The position numbers and the translations under genes were made by a program. The notes beneath the pieces were generated by a model. That model saw nothing but the letters and a program-made list of their open reading frames with translations. It was not told the origin of the DNA and did not search any database. 64,000 bases of DNA from Trichoplax adhaerens (lineage: Eukaryota > Placozoa > Uniplacotomia > Trichoplacea > Trichoplacidae). Positions 39,949-53,000 of the stretch are shown in pieces. The stretch lies in contig NW_002060951.1 in NCBI RefSeq assembly GCF_000150275.1, positions 1,994,297 to 2,058,296 on the forward strand, read 5' to 3'. Position 1 is the first letter of the stretch. Each line of letters starts with the position of its first letter.

Positions 39949-42900
39949 ACTCGGCACGATGTCCAATAGTTTTATGCAAAGATATAGAAATAGGCATTTA
40001 ACAGCACAATACTATGTGCATTACGAAAGAACTAAACACAATTTACATTTGCCTTTAAGTAACTTTAACATTACATCTCGATATTCAAAGTAAAATCCTG
40101 CATTTTCCACTTTAACATGATACTGGAGACAAACGTTTCAACTAGTAAATGCATTACCGTAAGTTCTTACATATTTCTATACTGGTAACTGTTTCTTATT
40201 ACCTCAACTACAATGGGCGATAATTGTAGGTTAAATTATTCCATTGATACCAAGAAATAGCAACAACTTCTATTGTACTACCCACAATATTACTAAACTA
40301 TAATTATTCCAGACAGAATGATCCTTCTAAAGTTAGCAAATAAAAGTTTTAATTGAAAAGGTGCCCAGAATCTAGGTTATTTTGACATTTTCAAGGTATC
40401 TGCCTGATTTTTAACATGAATTTAAGTTGAAAATCCTCTACTAACTCAGTAAGCAGTACACTGGCATTAAGAATTTGATTTATGATAAGAGCATAAAATA
40501 TATCGAGAAAAGTAGCGAAGTAATATGAAAATGTTGAAATCATTTGTGCAGTCAAAGTAATCCTGACTATTAGTACTCTTCATAATAGACACGAAGGAAA
40601 CACTTTACTCAAGTGTATATATACATTTAACTTTGAAGATGCGAAAGGGCAATATATACGTTATTACAAAGTATACGTATAACTCAGAATACGCTAATAC
40701 TTCCTTAACGAATGAACAGCATATCATATCGTACAAAAGGAGCGTCTATACTCCTTGAAACCTTACGAAAATTAGAAGCTATAAATGTGGATATATGGCT
40801 TTTGCTTGGACATATATATTCAATATTGATGCTGCTTGGTAGAGTAGAGTATCATCTGCTACTATAAGATCAAGATATACTAGTATTTTCGTAAAGAAGG
40901 TGAAGAATGCGATCGATTTATAACGCCAAATGCTATCGAAAACTACAACTTACCGATAATTCTTATAAAATAGGAGGAACTTATTATAGTTGTAAATATA
41001 AATATGATCTGCTCAATTACATATGTTCATTTAATATTAAAGATAGGAAGGAGATTTTATCTACTACCAGTAATATATTATCTGATGTGATGATACTACA
41101 CACATTTATATTATCAGAAAGACTATTTAGCGTGTATATAATATAGCATAACAGTCATTGTATAACACAAAGAAATTCTTAATGAGTAGAGATAATTATT
41201 ATAACAACATATTGCTTATAAATTCTTTCATAATAAGCATAATATGTATTAGGTTAGATTATCTTCCCTTAACAGAATTTCTAAATAGAACAATGCTATA
41301 GTTTATGATATAATAGCATCTACAGACTAGACGTCATAACTCAATCGTGCTTTGAAGAGAAAAGTTGGTTAAAAAGAAGAGCATGTAAACAACGATGAAA
41401 GTTGTGCGATCATGGCAATATGGAAAAACAACTTTTGTATTGATCTGAAGACGGATATCATCACATTTATTATTAAGTGGCATAATTGTAATAATTTCTG
41501 TTACCAAACTACATTTATGAAAATACTAGGTGTTTATTTTTATACTCCTAATTTTGTTCTTAATTTTTAACTTCTTCATAACAAAGAGAGAAAAACCGGA
41601 ATTTTATTTTTATGACATAATTCAGATATGAACGATAAAAAGCTATAATAATAACTGCAAATCGGATGGTGATATTGTAGCATAGAATGATAGCATAGTA
41701 ACAGATCATTATTTTGCAATATGAATCATGATATTATTCAATTGTTCAGTTCTCAGGATTATTATTTTTGATATTTTTAGCGTATTATATATTGTATAAT
41801 ATAAAAATTTTAATTAAATGTAAAAGTAGTCTGTGAAAAAGATGGGTTCTAGAATCAATGATAAATGATATATTGTATTATTAACTGTAACTTTTTTCTT
41901 TTATTGTCTAAAAATGTTGTTGATGTAATTAATACTACATTCATAATAAAAGAGTTAAATGAAATACATGATTTGTAGACGTGGTAAATTATAAAAGTAG
42001 AATAAGTATTATAATTATAGCCCGCTTTAGTCAAGAATATACCATTAATGAATAAATGGCTGTAATAATGTTTGTTAGATTTAACTATTCAATTATTAAT
42101 TATCGTCATCAGTCACTGTTATCGTTGTCACTATCATATTTCTATCGTTTTATGAATTTAGCAGATGGTAAATTTTGTACAGAGACACTTCTAATTGATT
42201 TAAAATGCAGAATCTAATATAATTGTTATGATGGCATCATTTTCTGTAAAATTCACATACGAAATTGTTTTCATTTCCAATTATTACTTCTAACACTCTA
42301 ATAAAACTTTACACAATTAGCTGTTGGAGTAAAATAACGCCTTTTACTATTTGTAGTTGATTATCGAATTAACTATAATTAAAACGAAGCTATAGCGGTA
42401 CAAAAATGTTTTACAATGAAAGCATACTCGCAAATTATAATTATAAAATTACCAAAGTTTATCACTTACAACAACCGGTCAGCAAAGGAAAACCTAAAAA
42501 GCCATTTTTTGGCGACCGAGGTCAATTTTCAATTTCGTAGAGGCATTAAAACCTTAGACGCTCACACTACAATTATTTCCATCCAATAATTATAAGTACT
42601 AACTTTTCACTTTTATAGGGAATGGATTACTACGGTTCTTTTCATTAAATTGAGATTGTTAGTTGAAGTTAAGGTAGAAGCTAAGTGAACCTCGATCGGA
42701 AATTGAACTTTATTTTTATCAAATACAAGGATGATACGGCATTTTATGATTGGCTTCATAAAGCACTTGAAAATTTTAAAATACCTAGTAATGTTATGCA
42801 TGATTTCAAAAGTATTTTTATTTCAAGATGTTCGAGTTATCTGGAGTCTGTGGAGACATGAAGATCTTGTCAAAATATCCAAAAGGACAATAGAAATTAT

Positions 42901-45900
42901 CAGTTTTGATTATAATTATTAATATAATATGAACGTGAAAAGCTTAAGATTGTAAATTATAATAACGGAATTAAAAGAATGAACAAAATTCTATTTTTAA
43001 TCAAAGTGATAAAATTGTACGTCCGTCATTTATAATCCAAATTGTGGTGTTTCATTACGTGTATAATGATATGACTTATCATTCGTTATATATTTATGAA
43101 ATTACTCCCGCAATATGCCCCAATTTTTTAACGCAATTTTTGAACTATAGTAACATTCTACGCAATATCTCTCGTTTGTAATCTTTATCAATATCACATA
43201 ACCAAAAAAAATGAAATAAAAATAGATAAGGCCATGTATGGTACGCTTAAATACTTTTATCGTACTCGTATTATATTATCAATTGTCGTTTTTGCCTTCT
43301 CTAGCAATCCTCTCATAAATGCACTGATATCCATTTAGGTATTCGACAACTTGTATCACAAAGAGTATTAATCATTTACCGAGAGGGCAGTAGAATTTTA
43401 TATTTGATATTAATGAACTGAAAATCTAATATCATATACGGTGGAATAAGCAATATAAATTTCATTGAATATACGAGGATCTCAACAACTAAAATTGATG
43501 ATTAAAATATTAATTCTATCGGTTTATTGACACCAATTTAACGCTTCCTGCTTATAATTAAGATTATTTTAACATACTATTATTAGCCCAACGATATTAT
43601 ACGTATTGCTATAACACATATCCCTATTAATTTGATTCATTTGATGTAAATTTTACTATATATAATTTTACCCTTGCAATTCATTCATGTACCTTTACAA
43701 CAGTAAAATCATTTATAAGCAACCATCTAATTAATTCTAAATATATATGCTACACAAAATCTCGCAAGTATGAGAGTGCTTATTTTATTAAGTGATGAAT
43801 ATTAATGCGTACGCGTATACCATGGTGCTACAATCATGTGCAATCATATTACTGAATTAAATTATAAACTGTTGTGCTTTATTATACTTGCGTGTGTTAT
43901 GTATTCGTTAAATATATTTTACTTATTATAGTAGCAAGAACAATTTAGGTGGTAGTTCTCTGCAGTATTAATGAAACCGGTGGAAATTAAGGCTTGATGT
44001 CGACACGATAAGGGAAAGGGAAACGCATTAAGCAAAAGTTTCCATTTTGTAAATTTGGTACCATTATTATCCAGTTGACAGCTTCGTGTAATTATGCTCT
44101 TACACTTGGTAGTTTAAGGAGTACTGTATATAGCTAATACTATCTAATTCAATAACTGTACACATAAATGATTTAAGATATTTTATAGTATTTAATCGAT
44201 CAACATTTATTTATACTTAGATTCTGATTTGCATGTATTTTTCTCAGTATAAACTAATACTGTACGGTATATCAAACCAAAGACAAAATGTGGCGCAAGA
44301 AAATCTCGCTGAAATCATTCTATGCATTTATTCTCTTATTCGATATCCGTGAAACATTTGGAAAACGGTAAATAATTCGTTAATGCTGTTTAGCTACTAC
44401 AAAGTAAGTAGGATATACACTACAGCATACTAAAGAGTCATTTCAAAGTAAATTTTCGTTTTACAAATATAAAATACTATCTAAATTTAGCATTACGAAA
44501 GCAAGATATAACGCTATTCATTTATTGATTAATAGATCGAACTCTTTATTGCATCATTTAGTTTAATAGGACAAAAACTATGCTAAATATAGGCTTGGCT
44601 CTATTCATTATCACAGCTGTTAGTAGTTTTGAAATTTTAGAGAAAAATCTGATATTACGAGCATTTGGAACAATTTCATATTATCTACGAAGAGTAATTT
44701 GGACATTGTAGTATCAGTAGACAGAAGATGTTATCGTATTACCATAGCAAACCTATTTGGGGCGAGATTCTATTTTTCATAACTAGTAATAACATTTTAC
44801 TTGCGAAAAAAAGAAAGAAAATATGACTAATGAGCAGAACTGGTAAAGAAAATCTATAACAATTATCGGATTATTTTTTTACCCCTTAAAATGAAACTAG
44901 TGCGACATGGAGCAGTCATGGTACGATGTAGCATTATAATAAGACATCATGTTTAATAATTAAAAGTTAGACAGATGTCGTTTGATTGATTGATTGGCAG
45001 TATAATGGATTGTCTAAATTAATTATACGTGCCAACTAATTAGATTATGTTGATTATAAAAAAGAAATGTGCCTTACTTTTACCCTAAATGTTAAATTTT
45101 TCTACTTTATCCACAAGGATTGATTCTACTTTAAATTCGTATTATTTGACTAGTATTTCTACATCTGTACGCCATATCACACTTACTGTATCTTTTACCC
45201 ATCTTAAATGAGTGAGATAATTCTTTCGTACCGTAAATGGGTTCTAAGTACTTCTAATGGTGGAGATTACAATCGTAAGCGTCCTTTTAAGAGTAATTGC
45301 AACAATTACTACACTAATTGGAAATGATATTGCTGTTTATATTAAAAAAACCTAGATTCCTACAAATGTATCGAACTAATTATTCAATTAGTGAGAATAT
45401 ATAGGCATATCACTTATCTCTGCCTGTTTCTTCCCTAACTATGTGAAGCTACTATTTGAAAAACCTTCATAACAACAAAACGTATTGTTTCAAGCCTTTT
45501 TAAGCCAGCGATCGATAAAAGATGATTTAGTATAGTAATCTACGATTAAATACTTTATAGTTCGATTGAATTTAGAAACGTCGAGAAAATTTTCACTATT
45601 CCGGATTCTATACTGTATAGTAATTTATTAATAGCTGGAATATTATTATATTTTCTCCATAAGATTAGTATCGGTACTTTCAGTGTTTACTATGCTTAAA
45701 TAATCGTAAGAATTTCGTATCAAGAGAGACGGTGCGATGATACATATTCTTAATTCTATATACTGTCAAGTTGACTGCATCGGAATTAATAAAATTAATT
45801 CGTAATAGAGGAGGGAATTGATTGCTAATAGATAAAAAAGTGATTTAATATATACTTCGTATAATTTTTGCCTTTCAGCAGAGCTTTACAAATTTTAATT

Positions 45901-46236
45901 AGGAGTTTTTCATAGAACTAGTGGTGGATAAAATAGGCAGATCATATCTAATATTTTGAGGACTAATTGTTAGACCGGATACAATGCCTTAGAAGTGCAA
46001 TAGTTATGAGTACTAATCGGCGACAGCGCACTATGGATCTGCATATTTCTTTAATGTATCAGCATCCCAATAACATTTTATTCTGAATCTCTCAGTCTGT
46101 GATAGCAGTCTTACCATCTGTCGTGGTAAAGTGAGTTCAATGTTCATTTACGGTAATTTAGTACTTTAAGAGAGTTTGCAGTTATTACAATTCTTAATAT
46201 GCTTATGTTCCTCGCGTACAAGTAAAGATGCGATGC
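39949..46236. other. Gene-poor AT-rich stretch
   Basis: No exon with a recognisable protein or good splice context was found on either strand. ORFs at 40907-41146, 42613-42801 (-) and 42731-42922 have random composition. The stretch is extremely AT-rich. Confidence 0.5.
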
Positions 46237-46724
46237 NNNNNNNNNNNNNNNNNNNNNNNNNNNNNNNNNNNNNNNNNNNNNNNNNNNNNNNNNNNNNNNN
46301 NNNNNNNNNNNNNNNNNNNNNNNNNNNNNNNNNNNNNNNNNNNNNNNNNNNNNNNNNNNNNNNNNNNNNNNNNNNNNNNNNNNNNNNNNNNNNNNNNNNN
46401 NNNNNNNNNNNNNNNNNNNNNNNNNNNNNNNNNNNNNNNNNNNNNNNNNNNNNNNNNNNNNNNNNNNNNNNNNNNNNNNNNNNNNNNNNNNNNNNNNNNN
46501 NNNNNNNNNNNNNNNNNNNNNNNNNNNNNNNNNNNNNNNNNNNNNNNNNNNNNNNNNNNNNNNNNNNNNNNNNNNNNNNNNNNNNNNNNNNNNNNNNNNN
46601 NNNNNNNNNNNNNNNNNNNNNNNNNNNNNNNNNNNNNNNNNNNNNNNNNNNNNNNNNNNNNNNNNNNNNNNNNNNNNNNNNNNNNNNNNNNNNNNNNNNN
46701 NNNNNNNNNNNNNNNNNNNNNNNN
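46237..46724. other. Assembly gap (488 N)
   Basis: A run of N of about 488 bases interrupts the sequence. The three ORFs of about 190-200 codons that appear to cross it are artefacts of translating N. Confidence 0.99.
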
Positions 46725-49535
46725 CCATCAAACCAATTATACTATTATGCATAGATCAGTAAGAACTCTAAATTTTGACGAACACGGACATTAATTGTAG
46801 AAGGGAGTAATTACGACAAAATAGTTTCGTTTAATATCGCATTTGTACTGCATTTAATTAGCAGATATTAATACCTAGGATACGCAATTATACCGGTACT
46901 TCTATAGCAGATTTCGTACATTAGTCTGGCTATATGTAAACGCTCTAATTACTATATGATACAGATTGACTTATTGTGTTATATTGCTATAATATTATAC
47001 GAATAGTACTGATAACTGGGATATGTATGAACCGAATTACGCTAGCAACAGTAATACTTAAAGTAAGATCAAGTGGTGGTCGAATCTAGTTATTAGTCAC
47101 GTTATAGTTTATCTTGCATCACCACACTTATACACGCACGATGATCTCATGTACAAGATTAATAACAAAGGAGGAAAAACTAAATTCTCTTGCAACTGCT
47201 CCTTACTTTGCTGAGTTATCGAGTCTAATAAATATATCCATTTTCGACATTATAGACTTATATAATTAATGTACCTGATAACTAACAATTACAAAATTAT
47301 TATCAATGGTTTTCATTCACTATAACCTGCAGGTAATATATTGGCAAGAGAATAAAAATTAATTATCTATGAATTAGGGTATTTTCATATATTTTTTAAA
47401 TCTGTTATCACAGTAAATTATCACTCACATCGCATCAGTGTGTTAGTGCCTGCGTCACATTGTCAGTGGTATTTAATTGAAAGAGTCCCTGACTCGACAT
47501 TGGTGTTCAGCAACCCTTGAGGGTATTTCTAGATGTATATCCATTAGTTTAAAGCGATTTCATAGAGCTGTATTACAAATGAACTTTCTTATCTGTTATT
47601 TTACACCCTAAAAATATAAGCGATTTCAGATATATTATAATTTTCAATGCTTCGCGCTCTACAGTATACACTATCTCCAATAAAGAAATTTGATTGCAGA
47701 ACCGTTTCTTACGACATGGACGTATACCATACTAAAAAAACTAGCCGATTTTATATCGTAATTGGGGATGATAATTAGACTAAGAAATAAATTTTCAAAT
47801 TAGCAATTTCGCTTTAATTTTCAGTAGTGCATATGCATATAATAGATATCAGCGAAATCCGATGAAATTCAAATTTTCAATGTGGGCTCTTACAAACATT
47901 TCACTTCAAATCTAAAACAGCTAAATTACTTCTATGCTCATTAGCAAGAATCGTGAGAAATTATATTAATCAAATTCTGTCTCAATTCAACTATAATTTA
48001 TTATCACCTACTATCTGGTATGTTCGACTAATGAGACCGGGGGCATCAATTACCATATAAAACCAAAATTTTCTGGTATTTCATTAATACAGTATTTGAT
48101 TGTAAATTCAGAAGTGTATCATTATTAATGCCCTACAATTTCTGAGTAATTTGAATAGCAAGCACCGTGCAAAAGGTATTTTCCGACTTTCAATTAAATT
48201 TTATAAATGCTGCTGGCATGACTTGTCACACATCTTTTATCACATTACTATTCGGTCTATAATAGGAGAGTATCTTATTTCCATATATGCAGTTAATGCA
48301 TTTACGAAAATTAATGGTGATCATAATTAAATAAATTCCTTAATTTAATAATACTTTATTATGGCTACTCGTAAATTTCTAACTTTGCTCATAGATATCG
48401 ACTACGCGTTATGAATTAATCCACCATTCTATTACTAATTTGATTCTCGTCACGACAACACTATTTGGAGGGCATTGGCCAATATTATAGGCTATAAGTT
48501 GTGCAATAGGGAATTAGGCAGTACCTGAAAGGCTACAATTAAGGTTAGAATTAAAATTAACGATTCTTTGCTTCATGTAGGTTTAAGTGCGAATACCTGT
48601 AACATTTTACTCAATTCACTACCAACATAGTAGACTATACTTTATACTAGATAGAGATAAATGCGTAGCTACTGTAGTACAATTAATCAATTTATTCTAA
48701 TTGATTTTCGTCGAGCAAGCGAACCGCAAGGTATGGGTTGGGAATAATAATTTAGTTATAACTACCATGCATATGGTACAGTATCTACGCGCATTTAGTA
48801 GTTGTAAGCATAAAGCCAAAGTAGAAGATAGAAGGCTAGATAGAATCAGGGAAAGATTGCGATACTGTTATCATTAAACGTGATTCTCTATAAAAGGTCA
48901 AAATCAAATTACTTTAACAGGGGGAGGGTATTGTTCAGTGGAAGTTTTAACGGGTTGCCATGATCGAAAGAATCAAAGTGGTAAAACTACTACAGTAAGC
49001 ATATACTATCTATACCACTGCTAAAAGATGTAATGAATTATAAACAAGTATTTACGTAACTGCAGTGTGGTATATCAATGACGTTTTGCCTGGAAGCGCT
49101 ACTACTGGGAACTGCTATCTGTGTCCAATAGCGTGCATTAATTATAAGTCTTTTACTTCTAGGATTGATCTATACGTACAAGGGAGTAATTCTCCTCTAC
49201 AGAAAGTAACAATTCTTATTGCATAAATTTATTTATTTCTTTGATCGCTCTATAATACTGAGTACAATCCACTATACTCTCATCAAAGTGCCGATATGAT
49301 TATATAATAATAATTTATTAGGGAAAATTAAATGAAGTTCATTAATTTTTCCTAATTATAATTATTTTTATCAAAGAGGTGAAGATCTATGGAATAAAGA
49401 AAGAGCTGTTCCTATTTAGAGTGCATTATGGCACAGAACTACAATGTGATGAAATTCCTATTTTCGTTTTGTCGGCATGGTAGCTGCTTTTCTAGTGTGC
49501 AGTCACTTGGTGATGTTACGCCACTATGTGGAGTG
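46725..49535. other. AT-rich stretch upstream of GRK
   Basis: No exon recognised. TACAG motifs are rare here and begin to rise only from about 49540. Confidence 0.5.
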
Positions 49536-49539
49536 TAGT

Positions 49540-49840
49540 AAGGAACAGTACAGTGTAGTGTACCAGTAGTGGACAAAATACCCAGCTCAAGGTGAAGTAC
49601 TGTACTATATACTGTACACTGTAAAATACAGTACAGTGTACAGTACAGTACTCACAGTGCACAGTACAACATTGTACTGTAGATTTTTGTTACAGTCTCT
49701 CGTAGCAACTATTATTTTGTCCACAATGCAGTTGTTAAAGGACTTACAGTATGCTCAGCACAGTGTGGCCGTAATATGTACAGTACTGTACTGTACTGTA
49801 CTGTACGTACTGGACAGTAAACGTACAGTACACTGCCTGA
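49540..49840. repeat. TACAG/CTGTA motif island upstream of GRK exon 1
   Basis: Runs such as CAGTACAGTGTACAGTACAGTACTC (about 49628-49652) and CAGTACTGTACTGTACTGTACTGTACG (about 49780-49807) are clustered here in both orientations. The island ends about 240 bp upstream of the GRK start codon. Scattered copies continue through intron 1 (50384-50405, 51263-51305, 52010-52090, 52455-52515, 52755-52825) and fade after about 53800. Confidence 0.8.
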
Positions 49841-49865
49841 TAAGGTTTCCCCAGTGGCAACTGTA

Positions 49866-50019
49866 AACCCTGTGTTAAGAAATGATCTTCAGGCGCTTCA
49901 AACACAAAATCATCCAATCTATACAGTATAAAACCGAATTTTACTAAAAAGCCCTTGTTCAATTTTATTGATCTCCCTCTGGTGCTCAGTGGTTGCGAAT
50001 AACTTACAACATAGAACAT
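49866..50019 (-). other. Unassigned minus-strand open stretch next to GRK exon 1
   Basis: On the minus strand this stretch reads LVKFGFILYRLDDFVFEAPE and is open until it runs into the TACAG repeats. It has a GC level like nearby exons but no clear donor before the repeats. It could be a divergent first exon sharing the GRK promoter, or 5' flanking sequence of GRK. I do not recognise it. Confidence 0.2.
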
Positions 50020-50074
50020 TCTCTTGGGTGTTTATTAATTTGTATTACGCATATTATTCCCCCCCAAAAGTAAA

Positions 50075-53000
50075 ATGGCAGACCTAGAGGCTGTACTGGC
50101 CGATGTGTCGTACTTAATGGCCATGGAAAAAAGTAAATCGACGCCTTCAGCAAGAGTGAGCAAGAAGATCCTTCTTCCTCATCCAAGGTTGGTAGAGAAT
50201 GTACAGTGTACGCTGTAATAGATATATTCAACCGACGTGTATTTCAGTAACGATGCAATTACACAGTATCGATGGCACCTTACTAATGACTGTATTAACT
50301 AATCTTTCAATGCTGATCGTCGCTTTGCGATGTTAACTATAATTGACTAATTTCATCGTTGAACCTTCAAATCGGCCTCTTCAGTGTACTGTACAGTACT
50401 GTAGATACAGTAATATCATCTTTCCCGGTATACTGCATATAATTCTTATACACTACACGTAGCGTATAATCAGTTAATCGCTAGAATATAATACCTTAAG
50501 TTACCGTAAGACTGATTGTTCCTTTCTATGCATTTTTGTGAACACAATTATTGTATAGTATAATTTATAACAGTGATTCAGCTTGTCTGTTCTACGTGTA
50601 TCACTATCTCTAAGTTATTGTAGTCTTGCTAGAAGATAACTAAGATCAAGTAAAATTATCTGTAGCTTACGCGTCTACGCCAATCAATAAAATTCCTTAT
50701 ACTGCTCTACACGTAGATTGCCAACGTCCTGTTGTTTACGATACTTGTCTCAAGTTTATTAAGGCAGTGAATACATATTACTATGACGGCTAATTTTACA
50801 GGGAATACTCAGTAGTACTGTCATCTATCGTACAAACTTATTTTAGTGTACTAACAGCCCTCTCACTCAGTGGTCGCTATTTTTGTTCTTCATTTCTTTT
50901 GGATGAGGATAAACATTAAAACTAAAAATTACATCTTATTCGACCAAGTCCTAAAAATACGCTTAAGTACTTAGCAGGGACCGTACAAGTATACCGTGCT
51001 GCAGTGTTCTTCATGCACTAGTAGTATACAGTACAGTAACCAATGACTGTAGTCCATGCAGAAGGACTAGTTTAGTGAATATGCAAATATGCAATCATCA
51101 GTATTAGGTATCCTAAAAGGATACTTTTCTATTCTTAAATTGCACGATATTTACGTTGTTAAACATTAACCTACACAATTAATAACTATTAAGTTAAGAT
51201 CAAAACCGTCTATAGACATGTATAATTGTACTAAATATGCTGCAATTGCAGACTTTGAATCTTCTAGTACTGTACTGTATGCAATATTGTACATAGAGTA
51301 CAGTACTAATGACATTGGCGTAAGTCGTTTCTCAATTTCTGTGCACTGTACTCATGTAAAGTACTGTATAATGAATGTGTCGATGTAGCACATATATGTA
51401 AGACTGGTATACTGTATATGTTTTATATATACTGTAATTATCTTACAAGTGTACATCACTGCTTCATTTTAAATTATTCTGGATATAGCGCTGATTTCAC
51501 TTGCACTCACATTCAGTAGAGATAGGTCAGTGCAGTTAGATAGTCCGCAAAAAGTTTTTGACAATCGATAGAAGTACTGTACGATATGGTACTTGCTTTT
51601 TTTGTCGAGTATTTGAAAAGCATAGACTACTAATAGTACTGGATAAAGTGATCCAGAATTTTGTTGTAGGACTGATTGAAGCTGGTAGTCTCGTACATGA
51701 CAGGTTAAATTAGGACTGACACAGAAGACAATCTTAGCAACTATGTTGCTGCTATATAGAACGTCAACACTGTAAGATCCTATTCTGCCTTAGCTAATAA
51801 ATTTACTATGGCATGTATGCTACGGATGTTTGTCAAGACAACTGAGTCTTAGTCCTAACCGGTTAATAACAGAGGGCCTAACAATCATAATTCTTTTTTA
51901 TGGTGTTGGCGCACTAAGACTCGACGTTGGTAACGCAATGTTTACCATCTGATACACGGCTGATTTTGTTTGCAGTGAAAGCTCAAAAGCTTGAAGTGCT
52001 GTCACTGCCGTACAGTACAGTACCTTGATTGTGAAGGTTTTTATTTTGACTTCTACTGTGTATAACATACTGTACAGTGTACAGTACAGTATGGACAGTA
52101 TGGTTGCTGAAGCAGAAATGAAGTTGGTGGGTGAAGACGGTTACCGTCTAGTACTCAATGTCATACATACTGTAGGTAAAAGAAATCTCTATGCACTGCG
52201 ACTGTACTATACCATGCATCGACTACTAGACATTCATTGTTCAGTAACTTAAATGCACCTGGTAGTAGTCCTTGACTTTACAGTTATGACAGTATGTCAT
52301 CTTCTCTATATGGATATAAACTCCCAATCGTAATAGATCCTAAAAAAAATGGAGTTCAATGTAAATTCAGATTAGTAATTGAAGAACACCTCAAATAGAA
52401 TCTGCAACTTCAGATCAATCTTTCAGTAATACAGTGTACTGTATAATCAAATGCGAAGATACAGTACTGTACTGTACACCACAGACTAGATGACAGACTT
52501 GTACCGTACGTACAGTACAATGATCTGCTTTCTTCGATATGTTTCAATAGTAAAAACTAGAAGTAAAACGCTCCAAAAAGACCAATCGCTATGAAGCTTC
52601 CTATACACATAGGTCTCTTATTGTAGAAAGCTACCCACTAATCGCGGATATAGAATCTCCAAGTCAAGCACTATCCGTACATATTAATTAAGAAGCATGC
52701 GTTTGCGATCCATTTTGTACAAATGCAAACATTGTAATATCGAGGGATCACGTCGCACAGTGTACAGTTGTGCTGTACAGTATCTTGTACTATGCTGGAC
52801 AGTACTGTACTATACTATACTGTAGGCTCTTTAAACTGGAAATTAAGGTTTTCTTCTAGAAGTCCATCACTTCGATAATGCGAGATACGTTGACAGAAGA
52901 CTATAATACTGTACAGTAGTCAGAAAGGATATTTTCCCTCAAGCTATACAGTACAAATATATTTTATCATTTCACCAGTATTTGAAGAGAAAATATTGAA

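Noticed and set aside
39884-40093. Plus-strand 69-codon ORF at 39884
   Set aside because: The minus strand gives a better reading here (MNGKQSDRPLLN with a strong donor); the plus-strand ORF has no splice context or recognised product.
46144-46794. Three ORFs of 188-202 codons crossing the gap
   Set aside because: They consist almost entirely of translated N; only a few residues at the ends are real sequence.
50004-50231. 75-codon minus-strand ORF at 50004-50231
   Set aside because: It is the antisense shadow of GRK exon 1.
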